This document shows, one piece after another, positions 30,846 through 38,838 of a stretch of 39,022 bases of DNA. A program made the translations under genes and the position numbers. Source of the stretch: Desulfosporosinus sp. (GTDB lineage: Bacteria; Bacillota; Desulfitobacteriia; Desulfitobacteriales; Desulfitobacteriaceae); NCBI GenBank assembly GCA_031292095.1, contig JARLHU010000039.1:1-39022 (forward strand), in the 5' to 3' direction. Below the pieces are notes generated by a model. That model saw nothing but the letters and a program-made list of their open reading frames with translations, was not told the origin of the DNA and did no database searches. Position 1 is the first letter of the stretch; every line of letters begins with the position of its first letter.

Positions 30846-31442
30846 ATGAAGGTTATTGTCGGTCTTGGAAACCCGGGACCTCAATATGCAGAGACGCGCC
30901 ATAATATTGGATTTTTGCTGGTTGACTTGCTGGCAGAGGCCCATAACCTCCAATTCCGTGCGAAATTTCAAGGATTATGGACAGAAGGTAAGGTGGAGGG
31001 GGAACGCTTTCTCCTCTTAAAGCCCCAAACATTTATGAATTTGAGTGGTCGTTCGATACGTGAACTTACAAATTTTTATAAAGTTCCAGGGGAAGACTTA
31101 CTAATAGTTCAGGATGATATGGATTTGCCATTGGGCAAAATCCGTCTGCGTGATCAGGGAAGTGCAGGTGGGCACAATGGGATTAAATCCATTTTAGCTG
31201 AATTGGGAACAGAGAAATTCTGGAGGCTTAAATTGGGCGTGGGTCGCCCAACTCGAAATTCGAAGATCGAAGATCGAAATTCGAACCACGAACCTCGATC
31301 ATCGATCATCGATCATGTGCTTACCCCCTTTGCAGAAGATGAACTTACGCTGTTAGATGATGTCTTAGGACGTGCGGAGAAGGCAACTAACCTCTGGCTT
31401 AAAGGGGAAGCTGACCGTGCCATGAATTTATACCATCGGTAA
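30846..31442 (+). CDS. pth: Peptidyl-tRNA hydrolase with repeat-derived insertion
   Basis: Releases peptidyl-tRNA that has dropped off the ribosome. Catalytic histidine motif [16 protein letters not shown] and the binding motifs [11 protein letters not shown] and [27 protein letters not shown] are intact. The protein is 198 residues (B. subtilis Pth is 188). The surplus lies after [23 protein letters not shown] precedes IIDHV, where relatives have only about six residues. This surplus is encoded by a Family C repeat (31253-31316) in frame, so the enzyme probably still folds with a longer surface loop. The ATG follows GGGAGGAG. Confidence 0.93.
   Translation: MKVIVGLGNPGPQYAETRHNIGFLLVDLLAEAHNLQFRAKFQGLWTEGKVEGERFLLLKPQTFMNLSGRSIRELTNFYKVPGEDLLIVQDDMDLPLGKIRLRDQGSAGGHNGIKSILAELGTEKFWRLKLGVGRPTRNSKIEDRNSNHEPRSSIIDHVLTPFAEDELTLLDDVLGRAEKATNLWLKGEADRAMNLYHR
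31253..31316. repeat. Family C repeat inside pth
   Basis: TCGAAATTCGAAGATCGAAG and onward, then three CGATCAT units. The word composition matches 31759-31848 and 19595-19658. It is read in frame within pth. Confidence 0.7.
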
Positions 31443-31506
31443 ATGAGCCTTAGTATAACCTCCTGAGCTAGTGGTAATTCTACTAGCAAGGGAGGTGGTC
31501 TCGGGG

Positions 31507-31683
31507 ATGAAGGTATTAAAGGTATGTCACACCTGTGATCGAATTATTGGGGAAATTGAATTAGATGACTTGACCAGCTGTAACATGGACCCTATAATGG
31601 ATATTGTTGGTAATGTTGCCTATACACTTTGTTCGGGCTGTCTGCACGATATGGAAATGGAGCCGAGAAATGTGTATCATTAA
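31507..31683 (+). CDS. fin: Anti-sigma-F factor Fin-like zinc protein
   Basis: A 58-residue protein with two CxxC pairs (CHTC and CSGC), as in Fin (YabK), which inhibits SigF so that SigG can take over in the forespore. It is shorter than B. subtilis Fin (76) and similarity outside the cysteines is low, so the call leans on the position between pth and mfd, which is where fin lies in Bacillus. The ATG at 31507 is chosen: GGGAGG (31490-31495) lies 11 bases upstream and the protein begins MKVLKVCHTC. An imperfect hairpin (GCTAGT/ACTAGC, about 31464-31486) precedes the ribosome site. Confidence 0.75.
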   Translation: MKVLKVCHTCDRIIGEIELDDLTSCNMDPIMDIVGNVAYTLCSGCLHDMEMEPRNVYH

Positions 31684-31691
31684 ACGTTGTT

Positions 31692-31713
31692 GGGGCACGA
31701 TGCAACGTGCCCT
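31692..31713. repeat. Family B palindrome (fin 3' side)
   Basis: GGGCACGATGCAACGTGCCC (31693-31712), with a central mismatch, 9 bases after the fin stop. Confidence 0.65.
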
Positions 31714-31758
31714 TAGTATAGTTGAATACCATGGAGTTAGTTTTAAGAGGTAGGCAAA

Positions 31759-31848
31759 ATCGTAGTTCGTAGATCGAGAATCGTGGTTCGAAGCTCGGGT
31801 AATCATGCTTAGATCAAACCTCGAATATCGAATAGCGAATATCGAAAT
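31759..31848. repeat. Family C TTCGAA/ATATCGAA repeat (mfd leader)
   Basis: Contains TCGTAGTTCGTAGATCGAG, TGGTTCGAAGCTCG and CGAATATCGAATAGCGAATA in a row. It fills most of the space between fin and mfd and ends about 55 bases before the preferred mfd start. Confidence 0.65.
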
Positions 31849-31902
31849 GGGGGTCCTTTGGTGGACGTTCATCTTTTTTTGCTGCCTGAAAGGATGTGTG
31901 GT

Positions 31903-34900
31903 TTGAATACAATTCATGACTATCTTCGACGAGGGTTCGACATTAAGGAGGTTGAGCGGTCGTTAAGCAATAAGGAATGGCCCCAAATGATTTATGATTT
32001 AACAGGAAGCCAAAAAGCAGCCTGTGTGGCCCAACTCCTGATAGAGTCTAAACATGGGTTGATCCTGACCTATTCGGAAGAGCAAGCTCAAAAGTGGGCT
32101 AACGATTTACAGACCTGGTGTCCCCAAGAAACCATCCTGCATTTACCCACAACGGAATGGTTGCCTTTTGAAGTATTGGGTAGAAGTAGGGAAACGACCT
32201 CGGAACGAATTCGTGTTTTGAATCGACTGGCCCTGGACAAGGAATGTACTGTTGTGGCTTCTGTCCTCGCTGTGGAACGGCGTGTTTTTCCTGTTGAACG
32301 TTGGAAAGAGTATACCTTGACCTTTGAAGTGGGGAAAGGATATGGCTTGTCCGAAGTTCTTTCTGCTCTAACCACTGGAGGGTATGAACGGATCGAGACG
32401 GTTGAAGGGAGAGGGCAGTTCGCCTTAAGGGGCGGGATTCTGGACATTGTACCCTTAGATGGAGAAGCGGTGCGGATCGAGTTTTATGATGATGAAGTCG
32501 ACTCTATCCGAACGTTTGACCTTGGTACGCAGAAATCGGTTGCGGTGCAGGACAAAGTGCTTATTTCTCCTGCGATGGAATATGTTGTCACTAAAGAAGA
32601 GATAGAACAACTTCGCTTCACGATTCGAGCAGAAGCCCGTAAAACAATCGGTCGTCTCCAGCGTGCAGGGAAGCTCGAAGCAGCTGAACGTTTACAAACT
32701 AAAGTTAATTTTCTGGTTGAACGACTTGAACAGGGAATTTTGGATGAAAATATTTATCCTTTTTTAAGCTTAGTTAATACCCCCCTCGTTCCATTTTTCT
32801 CTTATCTTTCTGCGGATCATGTTCTTATTTTAGATGAGCCTCTGCGTTTGAAAGAGCAATTAGAGTTTCAAACCAATGAACGTTTACTGGAATTTACGCA
32901 CCAACTGGAACATGGCGACGGATTTGTTCATCCTGAGACTCAGTTCATCAACTATGAAGATATTATTGCCCACGGGGAGCAACATCCCTTGATCGGCCTT
33001 TCAACGCTTTTAAGGCAGGCCCCAGGGCTCTCGCCAAAGCGGATTTTCAACCTAAACGCCCATCCCTTAACGGGTTTCATGGGAAAGACAAGTAAGTTGG
33101 TCGATGAGATCGAGCACCGCAAGGAGGCCGGAGATTTGGTGGCGCTGTTTGTCGGCGATGAGGATCATGCTCAGCGTTTGATTCAGGGCTTAAAAGATCG
33201 TGGAGTAACTGCCTCGCGCAAAGAACTTAAGGATCCTGTTGAAGAAGGCCATGTTTACGTCTACCCGTATTCCGTCGATCATGGCTTTGAGCTACCGCTT
33301 GGTAAACTTGTCATTCTGACTGAAACTGAAATTTATAAAAGGGAGAGCAAGGTGGTAGGTAATAAGAAGCCTAACCCACCTGCTCAAAAGAGCATGTTTA
33401 TTTCAGATCTTAAAGCCGGAGATTATGTGGTGCATGTCCACCACGGGATTGGACAATTTACCGGCATTGATCGTTTAGAGGTCGGCGGAATAGAAAAGGA
33501 CTATTTTGGAATCCGCTATGCTGGAGAAGACCGGCTCTATGTTCCTCTGGACCAACTTCATCTCCTTCAAAAGTATTTGGGAAGCGCCGGAGAAACCCAG
33601 CCCAAACTCTACAAACTTGGGGGGACTGAGTGGTACAAGGTAAAAAGTAAAACACGCAGCGCTGTCAAAGAAATGGCCATTGATTTGGTGAAACTTTATG
33701 CTCAGCGGGAGGCGATCCAAGGGTTTGCCTTTTCCCAGGATAATGTGTGGCAAACTGAATTTGAGGAGAAGTTCCCTTATGTAGAGACCCCTGATCAACT
33801 CCAGAGCATTGCGGAAGTAAAAGTCGACATGATGCGCCCACGTCCGATGGACCGCTTACTTTGTGGTGATGTGGGGTACGGAAAAACGGAAGTTGCCCTC
33901 CGTGCGGCATTTAAGGCTGTGACGGATAGCAAGCAAGTGGCGGTTCTGGTCCCCACAACGATCCTGGCCCAACAACATTTTAATACCTTCAAAGAACGGT
34001 TTATGGGCTATCCAATTACTATCGAAATGTTAAGCCGTTTTCGGTCTCCAAAGGAGCAGAAGGAAATACTCAAGGCCCTTATGGAAGGAAGAATTGATGT
34101 TATTGTGGGTACGCACCGTATTCTTTCTGAAGCCGTTAAATTTAAAGATTTAGGTTTATTGGTCATAGACGAAGAGCAACGTTTTGGGGTTACCCACAAG
34201 GAAAAACTGAAAACATTAAAGGGAAACGTTGATGTGCTCACGCTGTCAGCAACCCCTATTCCGAGGACACTGCATATGTCTCTAGTGGGAGTTAGGGATA
34301 TGAGTGTGATTGAGACCCCACCTGAAGGTCGGTATCCGGTGCAAACGTATGTCACAGAATTTCGACCTGATGTCGTACGGGACGCCATACGACGTGAGAT
34401 TCAACGCGGAGGGCAAGTATTTTACATACATAACCGGGTGGAGGATATGGACAAGGTCACTCAATTCTTAAGTCAATTGGTTCCCGAAGCACGGTTCGGT
34501 GTTGCCCACGGTCAAATGCGTGAAACAGCGTTGGAACGAGTCATGCTTGCTTTTCTGGAACAGGAAATGGATGTCTTGGTTTCCACAACCATTATTGAAA
34601 CTGGACTCGATATGCCGAATGTCAACACGCTTATTATTGATGAGGCCGATCGTTTTGGTTTATCTCAACTTTATCAATTGCGTGGGCGTGTCGGACGGTC
34701 CAGTCGCAAAGCGTTTGCGTACCTTTTATATAAACCGCAAAAGGTTCTCACAGAAATTGCAGAAAAACGTCTGTCAGCAATCCGTGAGTTTACGGAATTT
34801 GGGGCAGGATTTAAAATAGCCATGCGGGACTTGGAAATTCGTGGTGCAGGGAACTTAATCGGTGCCCAACAGCATGGGCATTTAGCAGCCGTGGGGTTTG

Positions 34901-35436
34901 AATTGTATAGTCAGATGCTCAAAGAGGCGGTTCAGGAACTGCGTGGAGAAAAGGTTGAAGAAGTTATCGAACCGAGCATCGAACTTCAGGTCGATGCCTT
35001 CTTGCCGGACCCCTATGTTGTAGACCGCCAAACCAAGGCGTCGTTGTATCAACGGTTGGCAATGGTCCGTGATGAGGAACAGCTCTGCGAGATGGTCGAC
35101 GAGTTGGTGGATCGTTTCGGAACTCCGACGCGTGAAGTCGAGCACCTAATTGAAATCATTCGGATCAGATTTTTAGCAAGCATTTTAAAAATTGAACAAA
35201 TTCAACAGACTAAACAAAATGTTAGTGTTCGTTTTGCAGCTGATGTGGGCATGTCGGGTGAAAATCTGATGACAGTAGCCTCGGCTTCTACTTATCCTTT
35301 GTCATTCAAGACGATGCCAAATGGGAATCTAGAATGCAAAATACGTATCCGTACGCTTGACCAAGAAGAGGTCATTGAGGCGGTGCGTCGGGTGCTTTCG
35401 ACATTTTATGACGTTGCTTCGAGAACAACTCCTTGA
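31903..35436 (+). CDS. mfd: Transcription-repair coupling factor Mfd
   Basis: ATP-dependent translocase that removes RNA polymerase stalled at lesions and recruits UvrA. An N-terminal UvrB-like region (about 1-350) is followed by the RNA-polymerase-interacting domain (from about 505, GDYVVHVHHGIGQFTGI) and two RecA-like motor domains with the Walker A GDVGYGKTE (from 655), the DEEQ box (756-759) and TLSATPIPRTL. The TRG motif region and a C-terminal autoinhibitory domain complete it. The TTG at 31903 is preferred: AAAGGA lies 8 bases upstream, the protein is then 1177 residues like the Bacillus enzyme, and the N-termini align. Alternatives are TTG 31858 and GTG 31861, next to a Family C repeat. 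Confidence 0.95.
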   Translation: MNTIHDYLRRGFDIKEVERSLSNKEWPQMIYDLTGSQKAACVAQLLIESKHGLILTYSEEQAQKWANDLQTWCPQETILHLPTTEWLPFEVLGRSRETTSERIRVLNRLALDKECTVVASVLAVERRVFPVERWKEYTLTFEVGKGYGLSEVLSALTTGGYERIETVEGRGQFALRGGILDIVPLDGEAVRIEFYDDEVDSIRTFDLGTQKSVAVQDKVLISPAMEYVVTKEEIEQLRFTIRAEARKTIGRLQRAGKLEAAERLQTKVNFLVERLEQGILDENIYPFLSLVNTPLVPFFSYLSADHVLILDEPLRLKEQLEFQTNERLLEFTHQLEHGDGFVHPETQFINYEDIIAHGEQHPLIGLSTLLRQAPGLSPKRIFNLNAHPLTGFMGKTSKLVDEIEHRKEAGDLVALFVGDEDHAQRLIQGLKDRGVTASRKELKDPVEEGHVYVYPYSVDHGFELPLGKLVILTETEIYKRESKVVGNKKPNPPAQKSMFISDLKAGDYVVHVHHGIGQFTGIDRLEVGGIEKDYFGIRYAGEDRLYVPLDQLHLLQKYLGSAGETQPKLYKLGGTEWYKVKSKTRSAVKEMAIDLVKLYAQREAIQGFAFSQDNVWQTEFEEKFPYVETPDQLQSIAEVKVDMMRPRPMDRLLCGDVGYGKTEVALRAAFKAVTDSKQVAVLVPTTILAQQHFNTFKERFMGYPITIEMLSRFRSPKEQKEILKALMEGRIDVIVGTHRILSEAVKFKDLGLLVIDEEQRFGVTHKEKLKTLKGNVDVLTLSATPIPRTLHMSLVGVRDMSVIETPPEGRYPVQTYVTEFRPDVVRDAIRREIQRGGQVFYIHNRVEDMDKVTQFLSQLVPEARFGVAHGQMRETALERVMLAFLEQEMDVLVSTTIIETGLDMPNVNTLIIDEADRFGLSQLYQLRGRVGRSSRKAFAYLLYKPQKVLTEIAEKRLSAIREFTEFGAGFKIAMRDLEIRGAGNLIGAQQHGHLAAVGFELYSQMLKEAVQELRGEKVEEVIEPSIELQVDAFLPDPYVVDRQTKASLYQRLAMVRDEEQLCEMVDELVDRFGTPTREVEHLIEIIRIRFLASILKIEQIQQTKQNVSVRFAADVGMSGENLMTVASASTYPLSFKTMPNGNLECKIRIRTLDQEEVIEAVRRVLSTFYDVASRTTP

Positions 35437-35475
35437 TATACTGTTCTTATGTCAAAATTGAAAGGGTGTGTCTAA

Positions 35476-36444
35476 ATGAGAAAGTCTCGGGCGGGGATTA
35501 TTTTGGGAGTCCTTGCGTTATTGCTAGTGACCACGGGGTGTTCTTCGTTGGTGGGCGGTAAATGGGCGGTAAAGGTCAACGGAGACTCAATCTTGGTTAA
35601 GGATTATGATGCACGCGTGGCTGATGCGCAAAAAACCTATGAGAAACAAGGTATGAAATTCGACACAGATCAAGGTAAACAGGCGTTAACTCAGATCAAA
35701 AGCCAGTTATTAGATCGCATGATCGAAGGGAAGATTATCGCCCAAGAGGTAAAAAATCAAAAGCTTAATCCTGAGGATGCAGCCGTCAAAGCGCAAGAAG
35801 ATGTCATTAAGAAAAATATCGGGGATGCAACAAAATTTCAAGATACTTTAAACCAACAGGGTATGACGGAACCAGAATTAAAGAATTTTTTAGCACTTTA
35901 CTCTAAAATAACGGCTGATGTTAAAGCGCCGAGCGATAGTGATGTTAAAGCTTTTTTTGATAAAAATATTGCAAACTATAGCCAGCCTGAAAGTGTAACG
36001 GCCCGTCATATTCTGGTTAAAACAGAAGACGAAGCGAAAGCAATTATTGCGCAGCTTGACGCGGCGACTAAGAGTAATACAGCAATCCTCCCTCTGTTTG
36101 AACAGCTTGCTAAAGACAAGTCGATCGAGCCTGGAGCAAAAGATTCAGGCGGGGATCTCGGAACCTTTACTAAAGGAAAAATGGTTGCTGAATTTGATAC
36201 CGCGGCGTTTGCTCAGAAAGTGGGTACCTACTCGACAGTCCCTGTAAAAACGCAATTTGGTTATCATGTGATCCTAGTGGAAGCACACACAGCCGCAGCA
36301 CCCTCAGACTTTACGAAGGTTAAAGCCCAAGTGGCGCAAGATGCGTTGAATCAGGCGAAAGACGCGAAATTCCAGACGTATTTTGACGATTTGCGTAAAA
36401 AGGCAAAAATCGAGTATGCAAAAGGATATGAACCGGCCTCGTAG
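35476..36444 (+). CDS. Peptidyl-prolyl isomerase lipoprotein (SurA/PrsA type)
   Basis: Membrane-anchored foldase for secreted proteins. The signal peptide ends in the lipobox LVTTGC (cysteine at about residue 22). A SurA-like N-terminal helical region (about 30-150) is followed by a parvulin rotamase domain (about 170-275) with the ARHILVKTEDEA opening, GGDLGTFTKGKMVAEFD and FGYHVILVE motifs. A C-terminal helix ends the protein. The 322-residue length is normal. The ATG follows GAAAGGGTG. It is 39 bases after mfd, the common clostridial order mfd-ppiC-spoVT. It is probably co-transcribed with mfd, and a terminator follows. Confidence 0.9.
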   Translation: MRKSRAGIILGVLALLLVTTGCSSLVGGKWAVKVNGDSILVKDYDARVADAQKTYEKQGMKFDTDQGKQALTQIKSQLLDRMIEGKIIAQEVKNQKLNPEDAAVKAQEDVIKKNIGDATKFQDTLNQQGMTEPELKNFLALYSKITADVKAPSDSDVKAFFDKNIANYSQPESVTARHILVKTEDEAKAIIAQLDAATKSNTAILPLFEQLAKDKSIEPGAKDSGGDLGTFTKGKMVAEFDTAAFAQKVGTYSTVPVKTQFGYHVILVEAHTAAAPSDFTKVKAQVAQDALNQAKDAKFQTYFDDLRKKAKIEYAKGYEPAS

Positions 36445-36450
36445 AGGCAA

Positions 36451-36476
36451 TAGGGGCACGATGCATCGTGCCCCTA
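36451..36476. repeat. Family B palindrome, perfect 26-mer (foldase 3' side)
   Basis: TAGGGGCACGATG and its exact reverse complement CATCGTGCCCCTA are adjacent, 6 bases after the foldase stop. This is the best-preserved copy in the window and is followed by TTTT. Confidence 0.85.
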
Positions 36477-36507
36477 TTTTCGGCTCGTACGACTTGGAAG
36501 AAGGATC

Positions 36508-36540
36508 AGAAGGCAATGGAAATTGCCTTCTTTTGTTTTG
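36508..36540 (+). terminator. Intrinsic terminator after the foldase gene
   Basis: AGAAGGCAAT (36508-36517) pairs exactly with ATTGCCTTCT (36522-36531), followed by TTTTGTTTTG. Confidence 0.88.
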
Positions 36541-36654
36541 CATTGGAAAAAAATGAATAATTGGCAATCCCTAGATATATACTATCATTGAATTTAAGCT
36601 AGCAGAAATACAAGGACAGAGTTTCAGGAACGACAAAAGGAGGAATTTGCGTAT

Positions 36655-37218
36655 ATGAAAGCTACAGGTATTGTAAGAAGAATTGATGACCTCGGTCGTG
36701 TCGTTATTCCAAAAGAAATTCGTCGGACTCTTCGTATTCGGGAAGGAGATCCGTTAGAAATTTTTGTAGACCGAGAAGGAGAAGTCATACTTAAGAAATA
36801 TTCACCTATCCGTGAATTGGGTGAATTCGCCAAAGAATATGCGGATTCGCTCTTCGAAGCGACTGGGCATATTACTTGTATTACAGATCGGGATACGATT
36901 ATTGCAGTATCTGGAGCATCAAAGAAAGAGTATCTAAATAAAGCAGTAGGACCTGCCGTAGAACAGGCTATGGAGGAGAGGAAAACCATTCACATCGGAA
37001 CGGCTGGAGAACACGCCTCGTGTAAAAACTGTCCTGAAAATGAGGAGGAGGATAAATGTAAGTGCACCAGCGAAGTGATTGCCCCGATTATTTCACAAGG
37101 TGATCCTATAGGCGCAGTAATTCTCATGTCCAAAGAGCCTAATATGAAGATGGGTGAGTTGGAGATAAAATTGGTTGAAACTGCTGCAGGCTTTTTGGCA
37201 AAGCAGATGGAACAATAA
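36655..37218 (+). CDS. spoVT: Stage V sporulation regulator SpoVT with extra cysteine cluster
   Basis: Forespore regulator that tunes SigG-dependent genes. The N-terminal AbrB-type DNA-binding domain (1-50, MKATGIVRRIDDLGRVVIPK) is almost identical to B. subtilis SpoVT. The C-terminal GAF domain (about 55-187) is clear from YADSLFEATGHI to LVETAAGFLAKQMEQ. One region differs: where Bacillus has a cysteine-free loop, this protein has C123xxC126 and C135xC137 in an acidic stretch (SCKNCPENEEEDKCKC). It is 187 residues, about 9 longer than in Bacillus. The ATG follows AAAAGGAGG by about 11 bases. It is a single-gene unit bounded by terminators on both sides. Confidence 0.95.
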   Translation: MKATGIVRRIDDLGRVVIPKEIRRTLRIREGDPLEIFVDREGEVILKKYSPIRELGEFAKEYADSLFEATGHITCITDRDTIIAVSGASKKEYLNKAVGPAVEQAMEERKTIHIGTAGEHASCKNCPENEEEDKCKCTSEVIAPIISQGDPIGAVILMSKEPNMKMGELEIKLVETAAGFLAKQMEQ

Positions 37219-37233
37219 CAAAATGCAGATATA

Positions 37234-37264
37234 ATAAAGCGGTTGGTGCCGCTTTATTTTTTTT
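37234..37264 (+). terminator. Intrinsic terminator after spoVT
   Basis: ATAAAGCGG (37234-37242) pairs with CCGCTTTAT (37249-37257), followed by a T8 run. Confidence 0.92.
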
Positions 37265-37295
37265 ATGATAGAATAGCCACAGGAGGTGTAAATAA

Positions 37296-38753
37296 ATGTC
37301 CGCGTGTCTTCATGTTATCGGCCTAGGTCCTTCCGGGCTCGAACAGTTAACCCTTGGAAACTACCGCCGAATCTGCGGTGCGAAGAAAATTTTTGTACGG
37401 ACATTGCAGCATCCCTGTGTTCAGGAACTGATGGCTGAGGGTATACTTGTTAATTCGTTTGATGATATCTATGTCACAGAACCTTCCTTCGAGGCGGTAT
37501 ATGAACGAATTACGGAGCTGTTACGGATAGAATTGCAGAAGGGCGCTGAGGTCATCTATGCGGTACCTGGACATCCCATGGTTGCGGAAATGACGATTCA
37601 ACTAATTGAAAAGAAGCTTGCGCAGGAATATGAACTCGTGATTCATCCGGCTATGAGCTTTGTGGAGGAGATTTTTAGAGTCTTGAAGTTCGATCCGATT
37701 GACGGGGTACTAATACGTAACTATGATGCCCTTAAAAACGTAGGACTGACGGGACAGGAATGGCTTATCATTCCCCAAGTGTATAATAAGTTAATTGCCT
37801 CTGAGGTCAAACTAGACCTCATGACTTCATACCCAGAGGATGCCTGGGTGTATGTTGCGCAGGCTCTTGGCACTCCCCTCGAACAGGTGGATAAGCTTCC
37901 GCTCTACGAGATGGACCATGGGACATATGATCATTTGACGACGATTGTTTTGCCGCCGAACCCGGATGTTATCTCCTTTTCCAAGTTAGTCAAAGTGATG
38001 GCAACCTTGCGTTCTGAGGAAGGGTGTGCATGGGATCGGGAACAAACACATGATACCTTAAAACCATGTTTGATTGAAGAAAGTTATGAAGTGCTTGATG
38101 CGATCGAGAAACAAGATATGTATAATTTGTGCGAAGAGTTGGGAGACTTAATATTACAAGTTGTTTTTCATTCTCAACTTGCTTCAGAGGCTAGTGAATT
38201 TGAAATCCAAGACGTACTTCAAGGTATTATCCAAAAGCTGATTCGCAGGCATCCGCATGTTTTCGGGAAGGAGAAGGCCGAAACTGCTGATGCGGTGATC
38301 CTGACTTGGGATAGAATTAAAAAGGAAGAAAAGGCCAGCGAAAATGAAGAGGTAGCCTTTTTCAACGATCCCTTGGGGTTACCTGCCCTTATGTTGGCTT
38401 CTGCAACGCAACGTAGAGTGGCCAAGGTAGGGTTTGATTGGTCAGATCTTGATGGTCCTTGGGGGAAGGTCCAAGAAGAATTACAAGAGCTTAAAAGTGC
38501 TTTAGCTGATGGAATAGGAATTCGCGAGGAATTAGGTGATCTGATATTCGCGGTTGTAAATTTATCTCGATTTTTAAAGCTGGATGCTGAAGAAGTTCTA
38601 AGGGATACTATACATAAGTTTCAAAGCCGTTTTCTTAAAATGGTTGAGTTAAGTCAAAAAGACGGTCTAGACTTTCAACAACTAGCTCTTGATGAAATGG
38701 ATGTTTTTTGGGAAAAGGCAAAATCCCAAGAAAAATGTACTAAATTAATGTGA
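37296..38753 (+). CDS. yabN: YabN-type fusion: tetrapyrrole methylase domain plus MazG nucleotide pyrophosphohydrolase
   Basis: Two-domain protein. Residues 1-225 form a tetrapyrrole (corrin/porphyrin) methylase-like domain with the GLGPSGLEQLTLGNY opening and the SAM loop YAVPGHPMVAE. Residues 235-485 hold two MazG repeats with the EExxE/ExxD helices (IEESYEVLDAIEK, EELGDLILQVVFHSQ, then EELQELKSAL and EELGDLIFAVVNLSR). MazG hydrolyses NTPs to NMP and pyrophosphate, a house-cleaning role. Substrate of the methylase half is unknown. The length of 485 equals Bacillus YabN. The ATG follows AGGAGGTG. yabM (a Wzx-like transporter) between spoVT and yabN in B. subtilis is missing. Confidence 0.93.
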   Translation: MSACLHVIGLGPSGLEQLTLGNYRRICGAKKIFVRTLQHPCVQELMAEGILVNSFDDIYVTEPSFEAVYERITELLRIELQKGAEVIYAVPGHPMVAEMTIQLIEKKLAQEYELVIHPAMSFVEEIFRVLKFDPIDGVLIRNYDALKNVGLTGQEWLIIPQVYNKLIASEVKLDLMTSYPEDAWVYVAQALGTPLEQVDKLPLYEMDHGTYDHLTTIVLPPNPDVISFSKLVKVMATLRSEEGCAWDREQTHDTLKPCLIEESYEVLDAIEKQDMYNLCEELGDLILQVVFHSQLASEASEFEIQDVLQGIIQKLIRRHPHVFGKEKAETADAVILTWDRIKKEEKASENEEVAFFNDPLGLPALMLASATQRRVAKVGFDWSDLDGPWGKVQEELQELKSALADGIGIREELGDLIFAVVNLSRFLKLDAEEVLRDTIHKFQSRFLKMVELSQKDGLDFQQLALDEMDVFWEKAKSQEKCTKLM

Positions 38754-38838
38754 TATAACCTAAAAAAGCAGGAGATTAGTTATTTATCGCGAAATATAAT
38801 TTGACGTGATAAGATCAGTTATTTTAGGAGGGACTATT

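Noticed and set aside
31858..31902. Earlier TTG/GTG starts for mfd
   Set aside because: They would add residues with no counterpart in Mfd, and their purine-rich site is at the edge of a Family C repeat. Starting at 31903 gives the same length and N-terminal register as B. subtilis Mfd. The earlier start is not fully excluded.
38754..38838. Promoter for the HU gene
   Set aside because: TTGACG at about 38801 has no acceptable -10 box at 16-18 bases, so I did not list it.
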